From Lentzea sp033794685 (GTDB lineage Bacteria > Actinomycetota > Actinomycetes > Mycobacteriales > Pseudonocardiaceae), in assembly GCA_033794685.1 (NCBI GenBank), contig JARAYZ010000001.1: a stretch of 64,000 bases of DNA. One strand, written 5' to 3'. Shown here in pieces: positions 7,493 to 15,532 of this stretch; the stretch's first letter is position 1, and the number at the start of each line of letters is the position of its first letter. The notes beneath the pieces were generated by a model. It did not search any database. It had not been told where the DNA came from and saw only the letters and a program-made list of their open reading frames with translations. Both the position numbers and the translations under genes were made by a program.

Positions 7493-9666
7493 GGATCGCG
7501 CTCGCGGTGCTGCGCAGGGACCGGCGCCGACGGGTCGCGACCGTGCTCGTCGCGCTGGGCGTGATGATCGCGGTGTCGCTGGTCCTGTGGCTGCTCGCCG
7601 CACCGAACGGCTTGCAGGCGCGTGCCGACCGCACGGCGTGGCGCGACGCGTTCGGCCAGTCCGACAAGGGCACGATCTCCGTTGCCACGAACCGGGATTC
7701 GTTCGACGGCAAGCTGATCGAACGGTTCGACGTCGCCCGCACCGAACAGGGCGCGGTCCCCGTCGCGGCCGGCATCGCCCGGTTCCCGGAGCCGGGTGAG
7801 GTGCTGCTGTCGCCGGCGCTCGCGGACCTCGTGCGGAGCACACCGCCGGAGAAGCTCGGCAACCGCTTCCCCGGCACGATGATCGCGGAACTGGGGCCGG
7901 AGGCGCTCAAGTTCCCCGGCGAACTCGTCGCGATCGTCGGCCACCAGAAGGTCGAGAACGGCTACCCGGCGGCCGATCTGCGGGGCGGCGCCGGCTCGTA
8001 CCGCGACGACTACCACGGCATGCTCTACCTGCTCACGCGCGTCGGGCTCGTGGTGCTGGTCGTGCCGTGCCTGGTGCTGGTCGCCTCGGCCGCCCGGCTG
8101 ACCGCGGCGAAACGGGAACGGCGCCTCGCCGCGCTCCGGCTCGCCGGCGCCAGTCCCCGGCAGGTCGTGGTCATGACCGCCGTCGAGACCGCGATCGGCG
8201 CGGTCGTCGGCAGCGCGCTGGGCGTGGTGCTGGCTCAGCCGTTCAGCCACATCACCGCGAAGGTCCCGTGGGAGGGCGGCACCTGGTTCCCCGGCGACTT
8301 CGTGCCGGAACCGGCGGTCGTGACGGCGGTGGCCGTGCTCGCGCCTCTGCTGGTCATCGGGGCCGCGGTCCTGGGGTTGCGGCGCGTGGTGAACCAGCCG
8401 CTCGAGGCGGAGGCGAAGCGGAAGGTCCGGTCGTGGCGGCTGCTGACCATCGCCGGCGCGCTGGGCCTGTTCTTCCTCGGCATCCTGTACGCGCAGGAGG
8501 CCAGCGGCGACGGCCAGTTCACCGTCGTGCTGCTCGGTCTCGGCGCGGTGGCGCTCGCGCTGGTGCTGGCCGGGCCCGTGCTGACCGCGTGGGTCGGCAG
8601 GTTCTTCGTCGGCCGGTGGCGCAGGCCGTCGACGTTGCTCGCGGGGCGCAGGCTCGCCGGTGACCCGGTGGCGGCGTTCCGCGGTTCGGCGGGAGTGGTG
8701 ATCGCCGTGTTCACCGGCTCGATGGCGCTCACGATGCTGCCGGGGCTGGAGAGCCAGGTCCCGTACCGCGACTCGACGTGGCTGGAGAACGCGATCGTGG
8801 CGGAGCAGGTGACGCACGACGTCACGCCGGTGCGCCTGGCGACCTCGGCACCGATCGTCACGATGCTCGACGGCACGATCAGAAGCGGCGACTACGGCAC
8901 GTACGTCGTCGTCGGTGACTGCGCCGACGTCGCGAAGGTGCTGACCGGCCTCCGCTGCCAGGACGGGCCCGCCGTCTACTCGCAGGGCCCGTTGCAGGGC
9001 AACGAGTTCAAGTCGAGCGGCGGAAAGGAAGTGCTGACCGCGCAGCTGCCGGCGCAGTTCGAGACGCGGCCTTTCGAGGGCAGCGGACGGGTGAGCGCGG
9101 TCATCGACCGAGCCCTGCTGCCGTCGCTCGCGGGCGAGGTGTCGATGGTCGGTGTGCCGACGACGCCGGAGAACCGCGACGCCGTGCACACCGCGCTGGT
9201 CGGCACGTTGCCGGGCGTGCGGCTCGTGGACGGCGAGCAGCGGGACATCTACGGCGACACGTTGATGGCGGACCTGCAGCGGGCCACGATCATCGGCCTC
9301 TCGATCGCGGCGGTGCTGGGTGGAATCGGCGCGGCGGTGGCCGCGGCCGGGTCGGTGATCGACCGCAGGCGCACTTTCGGCGCGTTGATCGCGGCCGGAA
9401 CACCGATTCGTGTGCTGGGTCACGCATTGCGCCGCGAAGTGATGCTTCCCGTGGTCGCCGTCACAATCGCGGCGTGTGCCGCGGGAATTGTCGTGGGCCT
9501 CGGATTGCTCACTCTGGCGCGCGGACTGGTGGGTCACGGCGAAATGCCGATCACGCCGTGGGTCATCGCGCCGGTGGGCGTCGGCGTCGTGGTCGCGCTG
9601 GTAGCAGCCCTGGCGTGCGGTCCGGTACTACGCGGCATCAGCCCGAGGGATTACGCGGCGGAGTAG
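7489..9666 (+). CDS. FtsX-like ABC transporter permease
   Basis: About 725 residues from GTG 7489, chosen because it overlaps the ATPase stop; the longer in-frame extension lies inside the ATPase gene. One N-terminal membrane segment (VATVLVALGVMIAVSLVLWLL) and two FtsX-like blocks (near residues 185-300 and 590-715) with the RLAALRLAGASPRQV coupling region are visible. Extracytoplasmic portions separate them. It forms the membrane channel of the exporter with the preceding ATPase. A rho-independent terminator follows at 9695. Confidence 0.9.
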   Translation: MRIALAVLRRDRRRRVATVLVALGVMIAVSLVLWLLAAPNGLQARADRTAWRDAFGQSDKGTISVATNRDSFDGKLIERFDVARTEQGAVPVAAGIARFPEPGEVLLSPALADLVRSTPPEKLGNRFPGTMIAELGPEALKFPGELVAIVGHQKVENGYPAADLRGGAGSYRDDYHGMLYLLTRVGLVVLVVPCLVLVASAARLTAAKRERRLAALRLAGASPRQVVVMTAVETAIGAVVGSALGVVLAQPFSHITAKVPWEGGTWFPGDFVPEPAVVTAVAVLAPLLVIGAAVLGLRRVVNQPLEAEAKRKVRSWRLLTIAGALGLFFLGILYAQEASGDGQFTVVLLGLGAVALALVLAGPVLTAWVGRFFVGRWRRPSTLLAGRRLAGDPVAAFRGSAGVVIAVFTGSMALTMLPGLESQVPYRDSTWLENAIVAEQVTHDVTPVRLATSAPIVTMLDGTIRSGDYGTYVVVGDCADVAKVLTGLRCQDGPAVYSQGPLQGNEFKSSGGKEVLTAQLPAQFETRPFEGSGRVSAVIDRALLPSLAGEVSMVGVPTTPENRDAVHTALVGTLPGVRLVDGEQRDIYGDTLMADLQRATIIGLSIAAVLGGIGAAVAAAGSVIDRRRTFGALIAAGTPIRVLGHALRREVMLPVVAVTIAACAAGIVVGLGLLTLARGLVGHGEMPITPWVIAPVGVGVVVALVAALACGPVLRGISPRDYAAE

Positions 9667-9694
9667 TACTCGGCCGGAAGTACGAGAGTGGAAC

Positions 9695-9729
9695 TGGCCC
9701 TCAGCGCGATGTGCGCGGAGGGCCATTTT
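9695..9729 (+). terminator. Rho-independent terminator after the ABC exporter
   Basis: Arms TGGCCCTC (9695-9702) and GAGGGCCA (9718-9725) pair perfectly and are followed by TTTT. Confidence 0.8.
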
Positions 9730-9743
9730 CATACCTTTGATTC

Positions 9744-10265
9744 ATGACGAATGCACAGCTCGCGAGCATCCAATGGGGCGTTTTCCTGTCCATCGTTTTC
9801 CTGCTCCCGCAGCTGTTGTTCCGTCAGCTGACCTTCCGCAGCGCCACCATCACCGTCTACGCGAGCATGCTGTTCTCGGCGACGTTCCTGCCCATGCAGG
9901 CCGTGGCGCCGCGCCAGTCCGTGCAGCTGGTCCCGTTCCAGTGGATCGCCGACACGTTCCGCGACGGCCAGATCGCGTTCGACCAGATGACGCTGAACGT
10001 GCTGCTGTTCGTGCCGCTCGGCGCGATGCTGATGTTCTGGGGCAGGCGCACGATCGGCCAGGCCGCGCTGATCGGCTACGGCGTCTCGTTGCTGATCGAG
10101 GGCTCTCAGCTGATGTGGGCCAACCGGATCTTCGACGTCGACGACCTGATCACCAACACCACCGGCACCGCGCTGGGCTGGCTCGGTGCGCTGGCCGCCG
10201 TGAAGGTCTACACCCGCGTGACGGCCGCCGCGGTGCCACAGCGCGAGCTCGTCAGCGCACGCTGA
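9744..10265 (+). CDS. VanZ-like membrane protein
   Basis: 173 residues with four or five hydrophobic helices. The VanZ signature region is visible as NVLLFVPLGAMLMFWGRR with the downstream LLIEGSQLMWANRIFDVDDLITNTTGTALGW. VanZ-family proteins are linked to low-level teicoplanin resistance in enterococci, but most members are of unknown role. It is preceded by the exporter terminator and so is probably transcribed alone. Confidence 0.88.
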   Translation: MTNAQLASIQWGVFLSIVFLLPQLLFRQLTFRSATITVYASMLFSATFLPMQAVAPRQSVQLVPFQWIADTFRDGQIAFDQMTLNVLLFVPLGAMLMFWGRRTIGQAALIGYGVSLLIEGSQLMWANRIFDVDDLITNTTGTALGWLGALAAVKVYTRVTAAAVPQRELVSAR

Positions 10266-10312
10266 CCTGCGGATTCCAGAAAACCTGCAAGGTGCGTGTG
10301 GATCCTCGGTCC

Positions 10313-10545
10313 ATGCGAGCCAAGCGAACGATCGCCGTCACCGCCGCTCTGCTCGGTCTGACCGCGACGACGGTGAGCCCCGCAGCAAGACGGTCACGAC
10401 CGACGTCGTCGCGCAGGTCTGCGTGATCAGGTCGTCCGGCGGAGGCTCGGCGCAGGGCGCGGTGATCGTGCGCAACAACCGACCCGGCCTCTACTGCTTC
10501 CGCTGGGCCGGGAGCAAGTACCTCGGTGTGACGGGCCTCGCCTGA
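10313..10545 (+). pseudogene. Small secreted protein broken by a probable one-base frameshift
   Basis: ATG 10313 opens a signal-peptide-like sequence (MRAKRTIAVTAALLGLTATTVSPA). Its frame then becomes Arg/Ser-rich and stops at about 10426. From about 10385 another frame continues as SKTVTTDVVAQVCVIRSSGGG through NNRPGLYCFRWAGSKYLG to TGA 10543-10545, with two cysteines and ordinary secreted-protein composition. A single lost base near 10380-10390 would join the two into a protein of about 77 residues. A sequencing error or true inactivation are both possible. Confidence 0.5.
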
Positions 10546-10556
10546 CCCCACGTTCA

Positions 10557-10592
10557 CCCGGCGGCGTGAGGTGACGCGCGCCGCCGGGCCCT
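10557..10592 (+). terminator. GC-rich hairpin, likely terminator
   Basis: CCCGGCGGCG (10557-10566) and CGCCGCCGGG (10579-10588) form a perfect 10-bp stem followed by CCCTT. No long U-tract is present. Confidence 0.5.
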
Positions 10593-10602
10593 TCACCTGA
10601 TC

Positions 10603-11202
10603 ATGGCGGCCATGAAGTTCGTGGAGGCGTTCAGCATCCTGGTCGCCGTGGTCGGCCCGCCGAAGATCCTCCTGGCGTTCCTGATGGACACCGAGGGCGC
10701 CGACTCGCGGACGCGCTGGCGGGTGGCGCTCACCTCCACCGCGATCGCGCTGGGCGTCGGCCTGTTCGTCGTCGTGGCCGGGCGGGTGCTGCTCTCGCTC
10801 TTCCACATCAGCGAGGGCGCGCTGTACCTCGCGAGCGGCGTGATCCTGTTCGTGCACGCGCTGGACCTCGTGCTGGGCCGCAAGACGGACCCGTTGCACG
10901 ACGAGACCCGCGGCACCCATGAGCTCGCGACCGCCTACTACGCGAACCCCGTGGCGCTGGCCTACCTGTTCCTGCTCTCCGACACGAAGTCGATCGAGAC
11001 GACGTTCGTGCTGGCCGGCGGGTTCGCGGCGGTGATCGCGCTCGACCTCGCCGCCATCGCGGTGCTCGGCATCCTGCTGCGCTGGGTCAGGATGACCTAC
11101 GCGTGGGTGCTCGTGCGGGTGCTCGGCGTGCTGCTCGCGGCTTTGGGCGTCGACCAGATCGTCGAGGGCCTGATCACGCTCGGGATCCTCGAACGCGTCT
11201 AG
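10603..11202 (+). CDS. MarC-family integral membrane protein
   Basis: 199 residues with six predicted membrane helices. The family pattern shows in the N-terminal VEAFSILVAVVGPPKILLAFL, a central NPVALAYLFLLSDTKSIET and a C-terminal RVLGVLLAALGVDQIVEGL. MarC proteins have no settled transport role. The stop shares the palindrome CTAG with the convergent SMI1-like gene. Confidence 0.75.
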   Translation: MAAMKFVEAFSILVAVVGPPKILLAFLMDTEGADSRTRWRVALTSTAIALGVGLFVVVAGRVLLSLFHISEGALYLASGVILFVHALDLVLGRKTDPLHDETRGTHELATAYYANPVALAYLFLLSDTKSIETTFVLAGGFAAVIALDLAAIAVLGILLRWVRMTYAWVLVRVLGVLLAALGVDQIVEGLITLGILERV

Positions 11203-11729
11203 TTGGTGCGCCAGCCCAGTTCGCCCGCCGTGTTGACCTCGGGGAAGCAGTGCCCGACGCCGCTGCGCGTCTCCAGGGCCGTCGCCACCTGGTCGAACAT
11301 CTCCACGATCGACGTCCACTCCGGCTTGACCATCTCGTTGCGCTCCTGGTCCCACTCGACCACGCAGCCGCGCAGCACACCGGGACGCAGGTCCACGGCG
11401 AGCACGTCACCGGTGCCGTCGAACGCGATCGGGAGCCACTCGGGGTGGAACCCGCTCGTCGGCGCGCCCGCCTCGGAGGAGTCCACGGGCTTGCTCACGT
11501 GGGTCTCCCGGAGCACGAACGCGCGGTCGGCGCCCAGCGGTGTGTAGAAGGGCGGCAGGATCTCGGCGAAGAGGCCCTCCTCGGTGCCGCCGTAGACGCT
11601 CCACCACAGCTGGAGATCGATCGGAACCCGAAGATCCGGCAGCGCGTCGTACCTCGGACGCAACACCGCACGGGTTGCCGGAGCGTGCTCCGCCAGCCAT
11701 GCCAGGATCCGGTTCCAGTGCTCGATCAC
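11199..11729 (-). CDS. SMI1/KNR4-like protein
   Basis: About 176 residues from GTG 11729 (VIEHWNRILAWLAEHAP). The pattern PIDLQLWWSVYGGTEEG, then ILPPFYTPL, WLPIAFDGTGDVLAVDL and a C-terminal helix IVEMFDQVATALE matches the SMI1/KNR4 (SUKH) fold. SUKH proteins often act as immunity proteins in bacterial toxin systems, but no toxin partner is adjacent. The longer reading to 11801 would run towards the divergent ESX-type gene and is less likely. Confidence 0.72.
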   Translation of the reverse strand: MIEHWNRILAWLAEHAPATRAVLRPRYDALPDLRVPIDLQLWWSVYGGTEEGLFAEILPPFYTPLGADRAFVLRETHVSKPVDSSEAGAPTSGFHPEWLPIAFDGTGDVLAVDLRPGVLRGCVVEWDQERNEMVKPEWTSIVEMFDQVATALETRSGVGHCFPEVNTAGELGWRTN

Positions 11730-11827
11730 ACCCACCGGTCCATGATCTTGGCGGAACGTCGGGCGAGGTACCGCCCATCGGGGCAGGATCAAGGCGAACA
11801 AGTCACTACTGGGGGAAGAGCGTTCAG

Positions 11828-12154
11828 ATGGCGGAACAAGGCCTCAAGGTCGACTTCGACGCCTTGACCGGATACGCGTCGGCCGTGAGCGGTCTCGCGA
11901 GCGAGGTCGGCACCGTCGGCACCGGCACGTTGAACGGCACCACGAGCCTGCCGGGCGACTGCTTCGGCAAGCTGGGCAACGAGGTGGGGCTCAACGCCGC
12001 GTTCCAGGCGGCCGCGCAGGCCCAGCTCGACGCGCTCAAGGCCGCGTCGACGGGTCTCGCGGGCCTCGGCACCGCGGTCTCGAAGGCCCGCGAGGCCTAC
12101 ATCGCCCAGGAGGAGGCGCACAAGGCGTCGATCAACAAGGCGGCGCAGGTATGA
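11828..12154 (+). CDS. EspC/WXG100-like type VII secretion protein
   Basis: 108 residues, all helical, starting MAEQGLKVDFDALTGYAS. A central turn (NGTTSLPGDCFG) separates two long helices and the length is typical of ESX secretion-associated EspC/DUF2580-like proteins. It is coupled by an ATGA overlap to the WXG-NlpC/P60 gene, suggesting a helical-hairpin partner exported as a heterodimer. The start is the ATG at 11828, which opens the helical core; an in-frame extension upstream runs antisense through the SMI1-like gene. Confidence 0.75.
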   Translation: MAEQGLKVDFDALTGYASAVSGLASEVGTVGTGTLNGTTSLPGDCFGKLGNEVGLNAAFQAAAQAQLDALKAASTGLAGLGTAVSKAREAYIAQEEAHKASINKAAQV

Positions 12155-13335
12155 GCGTCGAGGGACTGCTGAGCCAGTTCATCGCGCCCATGAAGGAGAA
12201 CCTCGCGAAGCTCGACGGCGACACCGGCGGGGCGACGCGGGCGGGGGACGCGTTCGGCCGCGCGCAGACCGCGATGACCGACCTCGGCACGCGGCACGCC
12301 TCGGCCTCGACCGCCGTGCTGAACTCGTGGACCGGTGACAAGGCGAACGCCTTCACCGGCCGCGTCTCCACCTTCGCCTCGGCCACGAACCTGTTGTCCT
12401 CCAACGCTTCCGCACTCAAGACCGCAGCCTCGACGGGCGTCACCGCGGTGACCGGCGGCCGCACCGCGATCCAGGGCCTCATCGACGAGTTCACGTCGAA
12501 GGCGACCCCGAAGCTCTCGGCCGCGCTCGCCCTGTCCCTGGTGGCCGGGCCCGGCGTGGTGCTGGCGGCCGTCGCGGACCTCGCCGGCATGGCCTCCGGT
12601 TACCAGAGCAAGACCGCGGCCGAACTGCAGAAGGTGCGCGACCAGCTCACGCAGCTCGTCGGTCAGCTCAACGGCCTGCAGAAGCCCGACGCCGGCGCGC
12701 TCGGGAAGCTCGGCGAGCCGCTGGGCGGTGACGAGGGCACCACCTCGACGTCGGGCGCCACCGACACCAAGAAGCCGCAGGAGTCCGGTCCCGCCTCGAA
12801 CTCCGGCAGCTCGGGTTCGGGTGGTGGCGGCGGTTCCGGTGGCGGTGGTGGCGGCGGTGGCGGCAGCGGTTCGGGCGGCGGTGGAGGTGGTGGCGGCTCC
12901 GGCCCGCGCCTGCCCGTCGCGATCCCGCCGCAGCCCGGTGAGGGTGTCGGCGTGAACCTGCCGGACGGCAGCAGCGCCGAGGCACCGAACGAGACCGCGG
13001 CCAAGGCCGTGCGCAACGCGTTGTCGGCGCTGGGCACCCCGTACGTGTGGGGCGGCGCGAACCCGCCCCAGGGCACCGACTGCTCGGGCCTCACGCAGTG
13101 GGCGTACGGCGGCGCGGGCTTCGACATCCCTCGCCCGGCCTCGTCGCAGGCGATGGGCGCGTCGGTGCCGGCGGACCAGCTGCTGCCCGGCGACCTGGTG
13201 GTGTGGGACGGGCACGTGGCGATGATCATCGGCAACGGCCAGATGGTCGAGGCCGGCGACCCGGTGCAGGTGCAGCCGATCCGCACGACGAACAGCGGGA
13301 TGTCGTTCTACGGCTTCTACCGGCCCACCGGCTGA
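12151..13335 (+). CDS. WXG-like/NlpC-P60 peptidoglycan endopeptidase
   Basis: 394 residues in three parts. Residues 1-190 are helical with a WTG turn (W60) like WXG100 proteins. A Gly/Ser-rich linker covers about residues 215-250 (near 12800-12905). An NlpC/P60 domain fills 285-394, with the catalytic Cys in GTDCSGLTQWAYGG (C311) and His in WDGHVAMIIG (H355). There is no Sec signal, so export by a type VII system with the preceding small protein is the natural reading. It probably cuts stem peptides of peptidoglycan. No ESX core genes are in the window. Confidence 0.85.
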   Translation: MSVEGLLSQFIAPMKENLAKLDGDTGGATRAGDAFGRAQTAMTDLGTRHASASTAVLNSWTGDKANAFTGRVSTFASATNLLSSNASALKTAASTGVTAVTGGRTAIQGLIDEFTSKATPKLSAALALSLVAGPGVVLAAVADLAGMASGYQSKTAAELQKVRDQLTQLVGQLNGLQKPDAGALGKLGEPLGGDEGTTSTSGATDTKKPQESGPASNSGSSGSGGGGGSGGGGGGGGGSGSGGGGGGGGSGPRLPVAIPPQPGEGVGVNLPDGSSAEAPNETAAKAVRNALSALGTPYVWGGANPPQGTDCSGLTQWAYGGAGFDIPRPASSQAMGASVPADQLLPGDLVVWDGHVAMIIGNGQMVEAGDPVQVQPIRTTNSGMSFYGFYRPTG

Positions 13336-13391
13336 CTTCACACCGAGGAACACCGCATGCGGCACACTGTCCCCGGCAGGGGGTGATCGAA

Positions 13392-13745
13392 GTGGACGAC
13401 GACGTCCAGCGCGCCGCGCGGAAGGTGCGCGATGTCGAGCAGGCCGTGTCGGAGCACGTCACGCGCAGTGGTCCCATCACGGGACGAGCGTCCTCTCCGG
13501 ACGGCGCGGTGACGGTGGTCGCGACCCCCGGCGGTCCGCCCCAGCAGATCGCGGTGAGCGCGGCGGCGTTGCGGATGGGCCCGCACGGGCTGGCCGCCGA
13601 GATCATGCGCGTCGCCGAGAAGGCCCAGCGCTCCGCGAACACCCGCCTGCACCAGACCCTGGAACGCGTGGTCGACCCGCGCGAGCTCACCGCGCTCGGG
13701 GTCGAACGCGGTCAGGACGAGGACGACCTCGGGTGGCGGCGGTGA
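13392..13745 (+). CDS. YbaB/EbfC-family protein, first of a pair
   Basis: About 117 residues. GTG 13392 is preferred over GTG 13383 because the purine-rich AGGGGG lies 8-9 bases before it. The segment DGAVTVVATPGGPPQQIAVSAAAL is the beta-hairpin of the YbaB/EbfC nucleoid-associated fold, between two long helices. Genes of this family accompany ESX-type clusters in Pseudonocardiaceae, often in pairs. The stop overlaps the next member by GTGA. Confidence 0.75.
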   Translation: MDDDVQRAARKVRDVEQAVSEHVTRSGPITGRASSPDGAVTVVATPGGPPQQIAVSAAALRMGPHGLAAEIMRVAEKAQRSANTRLHQTLERVVDPRELTALGVERGQDEDDLGWRR

Positions 13746-14179
13746 ACGAGGAACGCCTGCAGGCCACCGAGCAGCTCCAGCGTGAGCTCGGCGCCCTCAC
13801 CGCCACGATCGAGCACCCGAACGGGATGTGCATGGTCACGGCGTCACCGAAGGGCGAACTCAAGGCCCTGCACCTGCACCCCGCGCTGCTCCAGCAGGGT
13901 GCGCAGGCCGTGGGCCAGGTCGTCACGGAGACCGTGCAGCTCGCCACGAACGCGGCCGTGCAGATCAGCTTCAACAAGATGGCGCTGGCACTCGGTGACG
14001 GAATGGCGATCGACGTCGAGTCCATCACCGGCGACTCACCCTTCCGGTCGACGTGGAACCCCGTCGTGGCGCCCGAACCGCCTGCTGAGCAGGCACCACC
14101 GGAGCGCAGGCAGCGGGCGCCGCGCGTCGAGGACACCGACGACGACGCCTTCTTCGACAACCCCTCGTGGCTCCGGTGA
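13742..14179 (+). CDS. YbaB/EbfC-family protein, second of a pair
   Basis: About 145 residues from GTG 13742 (VNEERLQATEQLQREL), which overlaps the preceding TGA. The YbaB-like hairpin reads NGMCMVTASPKGELKALHL. The last third is disordered and acidic (EDTDDDAFFDNPSWLR). Pairing with the previous gene suggests a heterodimer. The DNA-binding role is known for the EbfC family and is inferred here. Confidence 0.72.
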   Translation: MNEERLQATEQLQRELGALTATIEHPNGMCMVTASPKGELKALHLHPALLQQGAQAVGQVVTETVQLATNAAVQISFNKMALALGDGMAIDVESITGDSPFRSTWNPVVAPEPPAEQAPPERRQRAPRVEDTDDDAFFDNPSWLR

Positions 14180-14233
14180 GCAGCACCGTTAGGCTCGTCG
14201 ACGGCATCAGGCAGGCGTGACCGGGAGGTCAGG

Positions 14234-15451
14234 ATGGCGCAGGACATCGTCCCCATCGAGCTGGGGCTGACGCAGGGTGACGTCGTCACGCTGTGGGCAC
14301 CCCGCTGGCGCGAGAAGGGCGAGGAGTGGGAGGCGTTCCTCGGTGACGAGGAGGACCTGTTCGTCTTCCCCGACGCCGCGCACCTCGCCGCGTTCGTGCG
14401 CACCGCCGAGGAGCACGACCTGACCGACCACCCCGCGTGGCCGGTCGTGCCGTCGCTGGGCGTGGCGGACCTCTCGCCGGACGACAACCACCAGTTCGAC
14501 CTCGTCGGCGTGCCCGAGCTCGTCGCGGAGGACCCGGACACCTGGACGATCGGTGAGCTCGCCGACGTCGTCGCGATCGTGCGAGCCCTCGCGGACGTCT
14601 GCGACCTGGAGAAGGTCCACGAGGTGCTCGACAGCGCCGAGGGCTTCTCGCTGCTGCCGCAGGGCACGCTGCCGTTCAGCGGCCGTGACGGCGGCAAGCT
14701 GTGGGGCGAGCTGTCCGAGGTCGTCTCCGAGAAGTGGGACGAGGTCCTCGACGCGATCGACAGCGTGGTGAACACGCCGGAGGTCCCCGAGAAGGAACTC
14801 GCGGTCGCCCAGGAGGAACTCGCCGCGCTGGAGGCCGCCACCGCTGCCGCCGCCGTCGACTCCCCCGCGGACGAGGACTCCGACGAGGAGAAGGCCGAGC
14901 CCACGGGCTTCTGGGCCGAGGTCGGCGTCGACCCGATCAAGATCATCACGTCGGCCGGCGAGTTCTACACGCTGCGCTGCTACCTCGGCGACGACCCGGT
15001 GTTCCTGGGCCGCCGCGGCAAGATCGAGGTCTTCTCCTCGCCGCGCGCGCTGAGCCGCTTCGTCGCCGAGAACGACGAGCACGACCTGGCCGAGGTCGAG
15101 ACCTGGAACGACATCAAGGTCAAGGCCACCGCGGGCGAACTCGACGTCGAGGTCGACGACGACAACGTCTACGTGCTGACCGGCATCGCCGAGGACATGG
15201 AGGAGGGCCCCGACTCCCTCGACCCGCAGCAGCTCGACCTCGCCGTCGAACTGTTCGAGGACGCGGCCGAGTGGGCGGAGGACGAGTCCGTGAAGACCGC
15301 GCTCGCCTCGTCCGAGTCGCTGGGCTGGCTCGTGTCGTTCGTCGTGTCGCCGGACCCGACGCGTCTCGCGCCGTCGGCTCCGTACGACGCCGAGGTGGCC
15401 GCGTTCCGCACGCTGCAGGCCTCGTTCGAGGACCGGCTCAGCACCAACTGA
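14234..15451 (+). CDS. Conserved acidic actinobacterial protein
   Basis: 405 residues, strongly acidic, no signal or membrane segment. Two related halves are visible: VVTLWAPRWREKGEEWEAFLG followed by a DLFVFPDAAHLAAFVRTAEEHDL segment, and later FYTLRCYLGDDPVFLG followed by IEVFSSPRALSRFVAENDEHDL. They are joined by an Ala/Glu-rich linker (around residues 190-225). So it is an internal duplication. Homologues are often labelled primosomal protein without proof. It ends at a strong terminator. Function unknown. Confidence 0.8.
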   Translation: MAQDIVPIELGLTQGDVVTLWAPRWREKGEEWEAFLGDEEDLFVFPDAAHLAAFVRTAEEHDLTDHPAWPVVPSLGVADLSPDDNHQFDLVGVPELVAEDPDTWTIGELADVVAIVRALADVCDLEKVHEVLDSAEGFSLLPQGTLPFSGRDGGKLWGELSEVVSEKWDEVLDAIDSVVNTPEVPEKELAVAQEELAALEAATAAAAVDSPADEDSDEEKAEPTGFWAEVGVDPIKIITSAGEFYTLRCYLGDDPVFLGRRGKIEVFSSPRALSRFVAENDEHDLAEVETWNDIKVKATAGELDVEVDDDNVYVLTGIAEDMEEGPDSLDPQQLDLAVELFEDAAEWAEDESVKTALASSESLGWLVSFVVSPDPTRLAPSAPYDAEVAAFRTLQASFEDRLSTN

Positions 15452-15465
15452 GTCCTTGATTCGGG

Positions 15466-15499
15466 AAGGGCCGCTCACCACTGGTGAGCGGCCCTTTTT
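15466..15499 (+). terminator. Rho-independent terminator
   Basis: AAGGGCCGCTCACCA (15466-15480) pairs with TGGTGAGCGGCCCTT (15482-15496), followed by a T-run. Confidence 0.9.
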
Positions 15500-15515
15500 C
15501 ATGTCTTGTACTCGT

Positions 15516-15528
15516 CTGTATGATACAG
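15516..15528. promoter_or_regulatory. Palindromic operator and -10 element for the GntR gene
   Basis: CTGTATGATACAG is a perfect 6-bp inverted repeat around one base and lies 4 bases before the ATG of the GntR regulator. Its centre contains TATGAT, a good -10 element. That would place the transcript start at or next to the start codon (leaderless) and let the regulator repress itself. GT-N-AC type palindromes are typical of GntR/HutC sites. Confidence 0.55.
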
Positions 15529-15532
15529 GTTT

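Noticed and set aside
6841..9537. Very long minus-strand open frame of about 900 codons opposite the ABC exporter
   Set aside because: His/Arg/Gln-rich composition without domains; a shadow of the exporter genes.
12800..12905. Short tandem repeats that might be mistaken for a repeat array
   Set aside because: They encode the Gly/Ser linker of the NlpC/P60 protein; there are no spacers of constant length.
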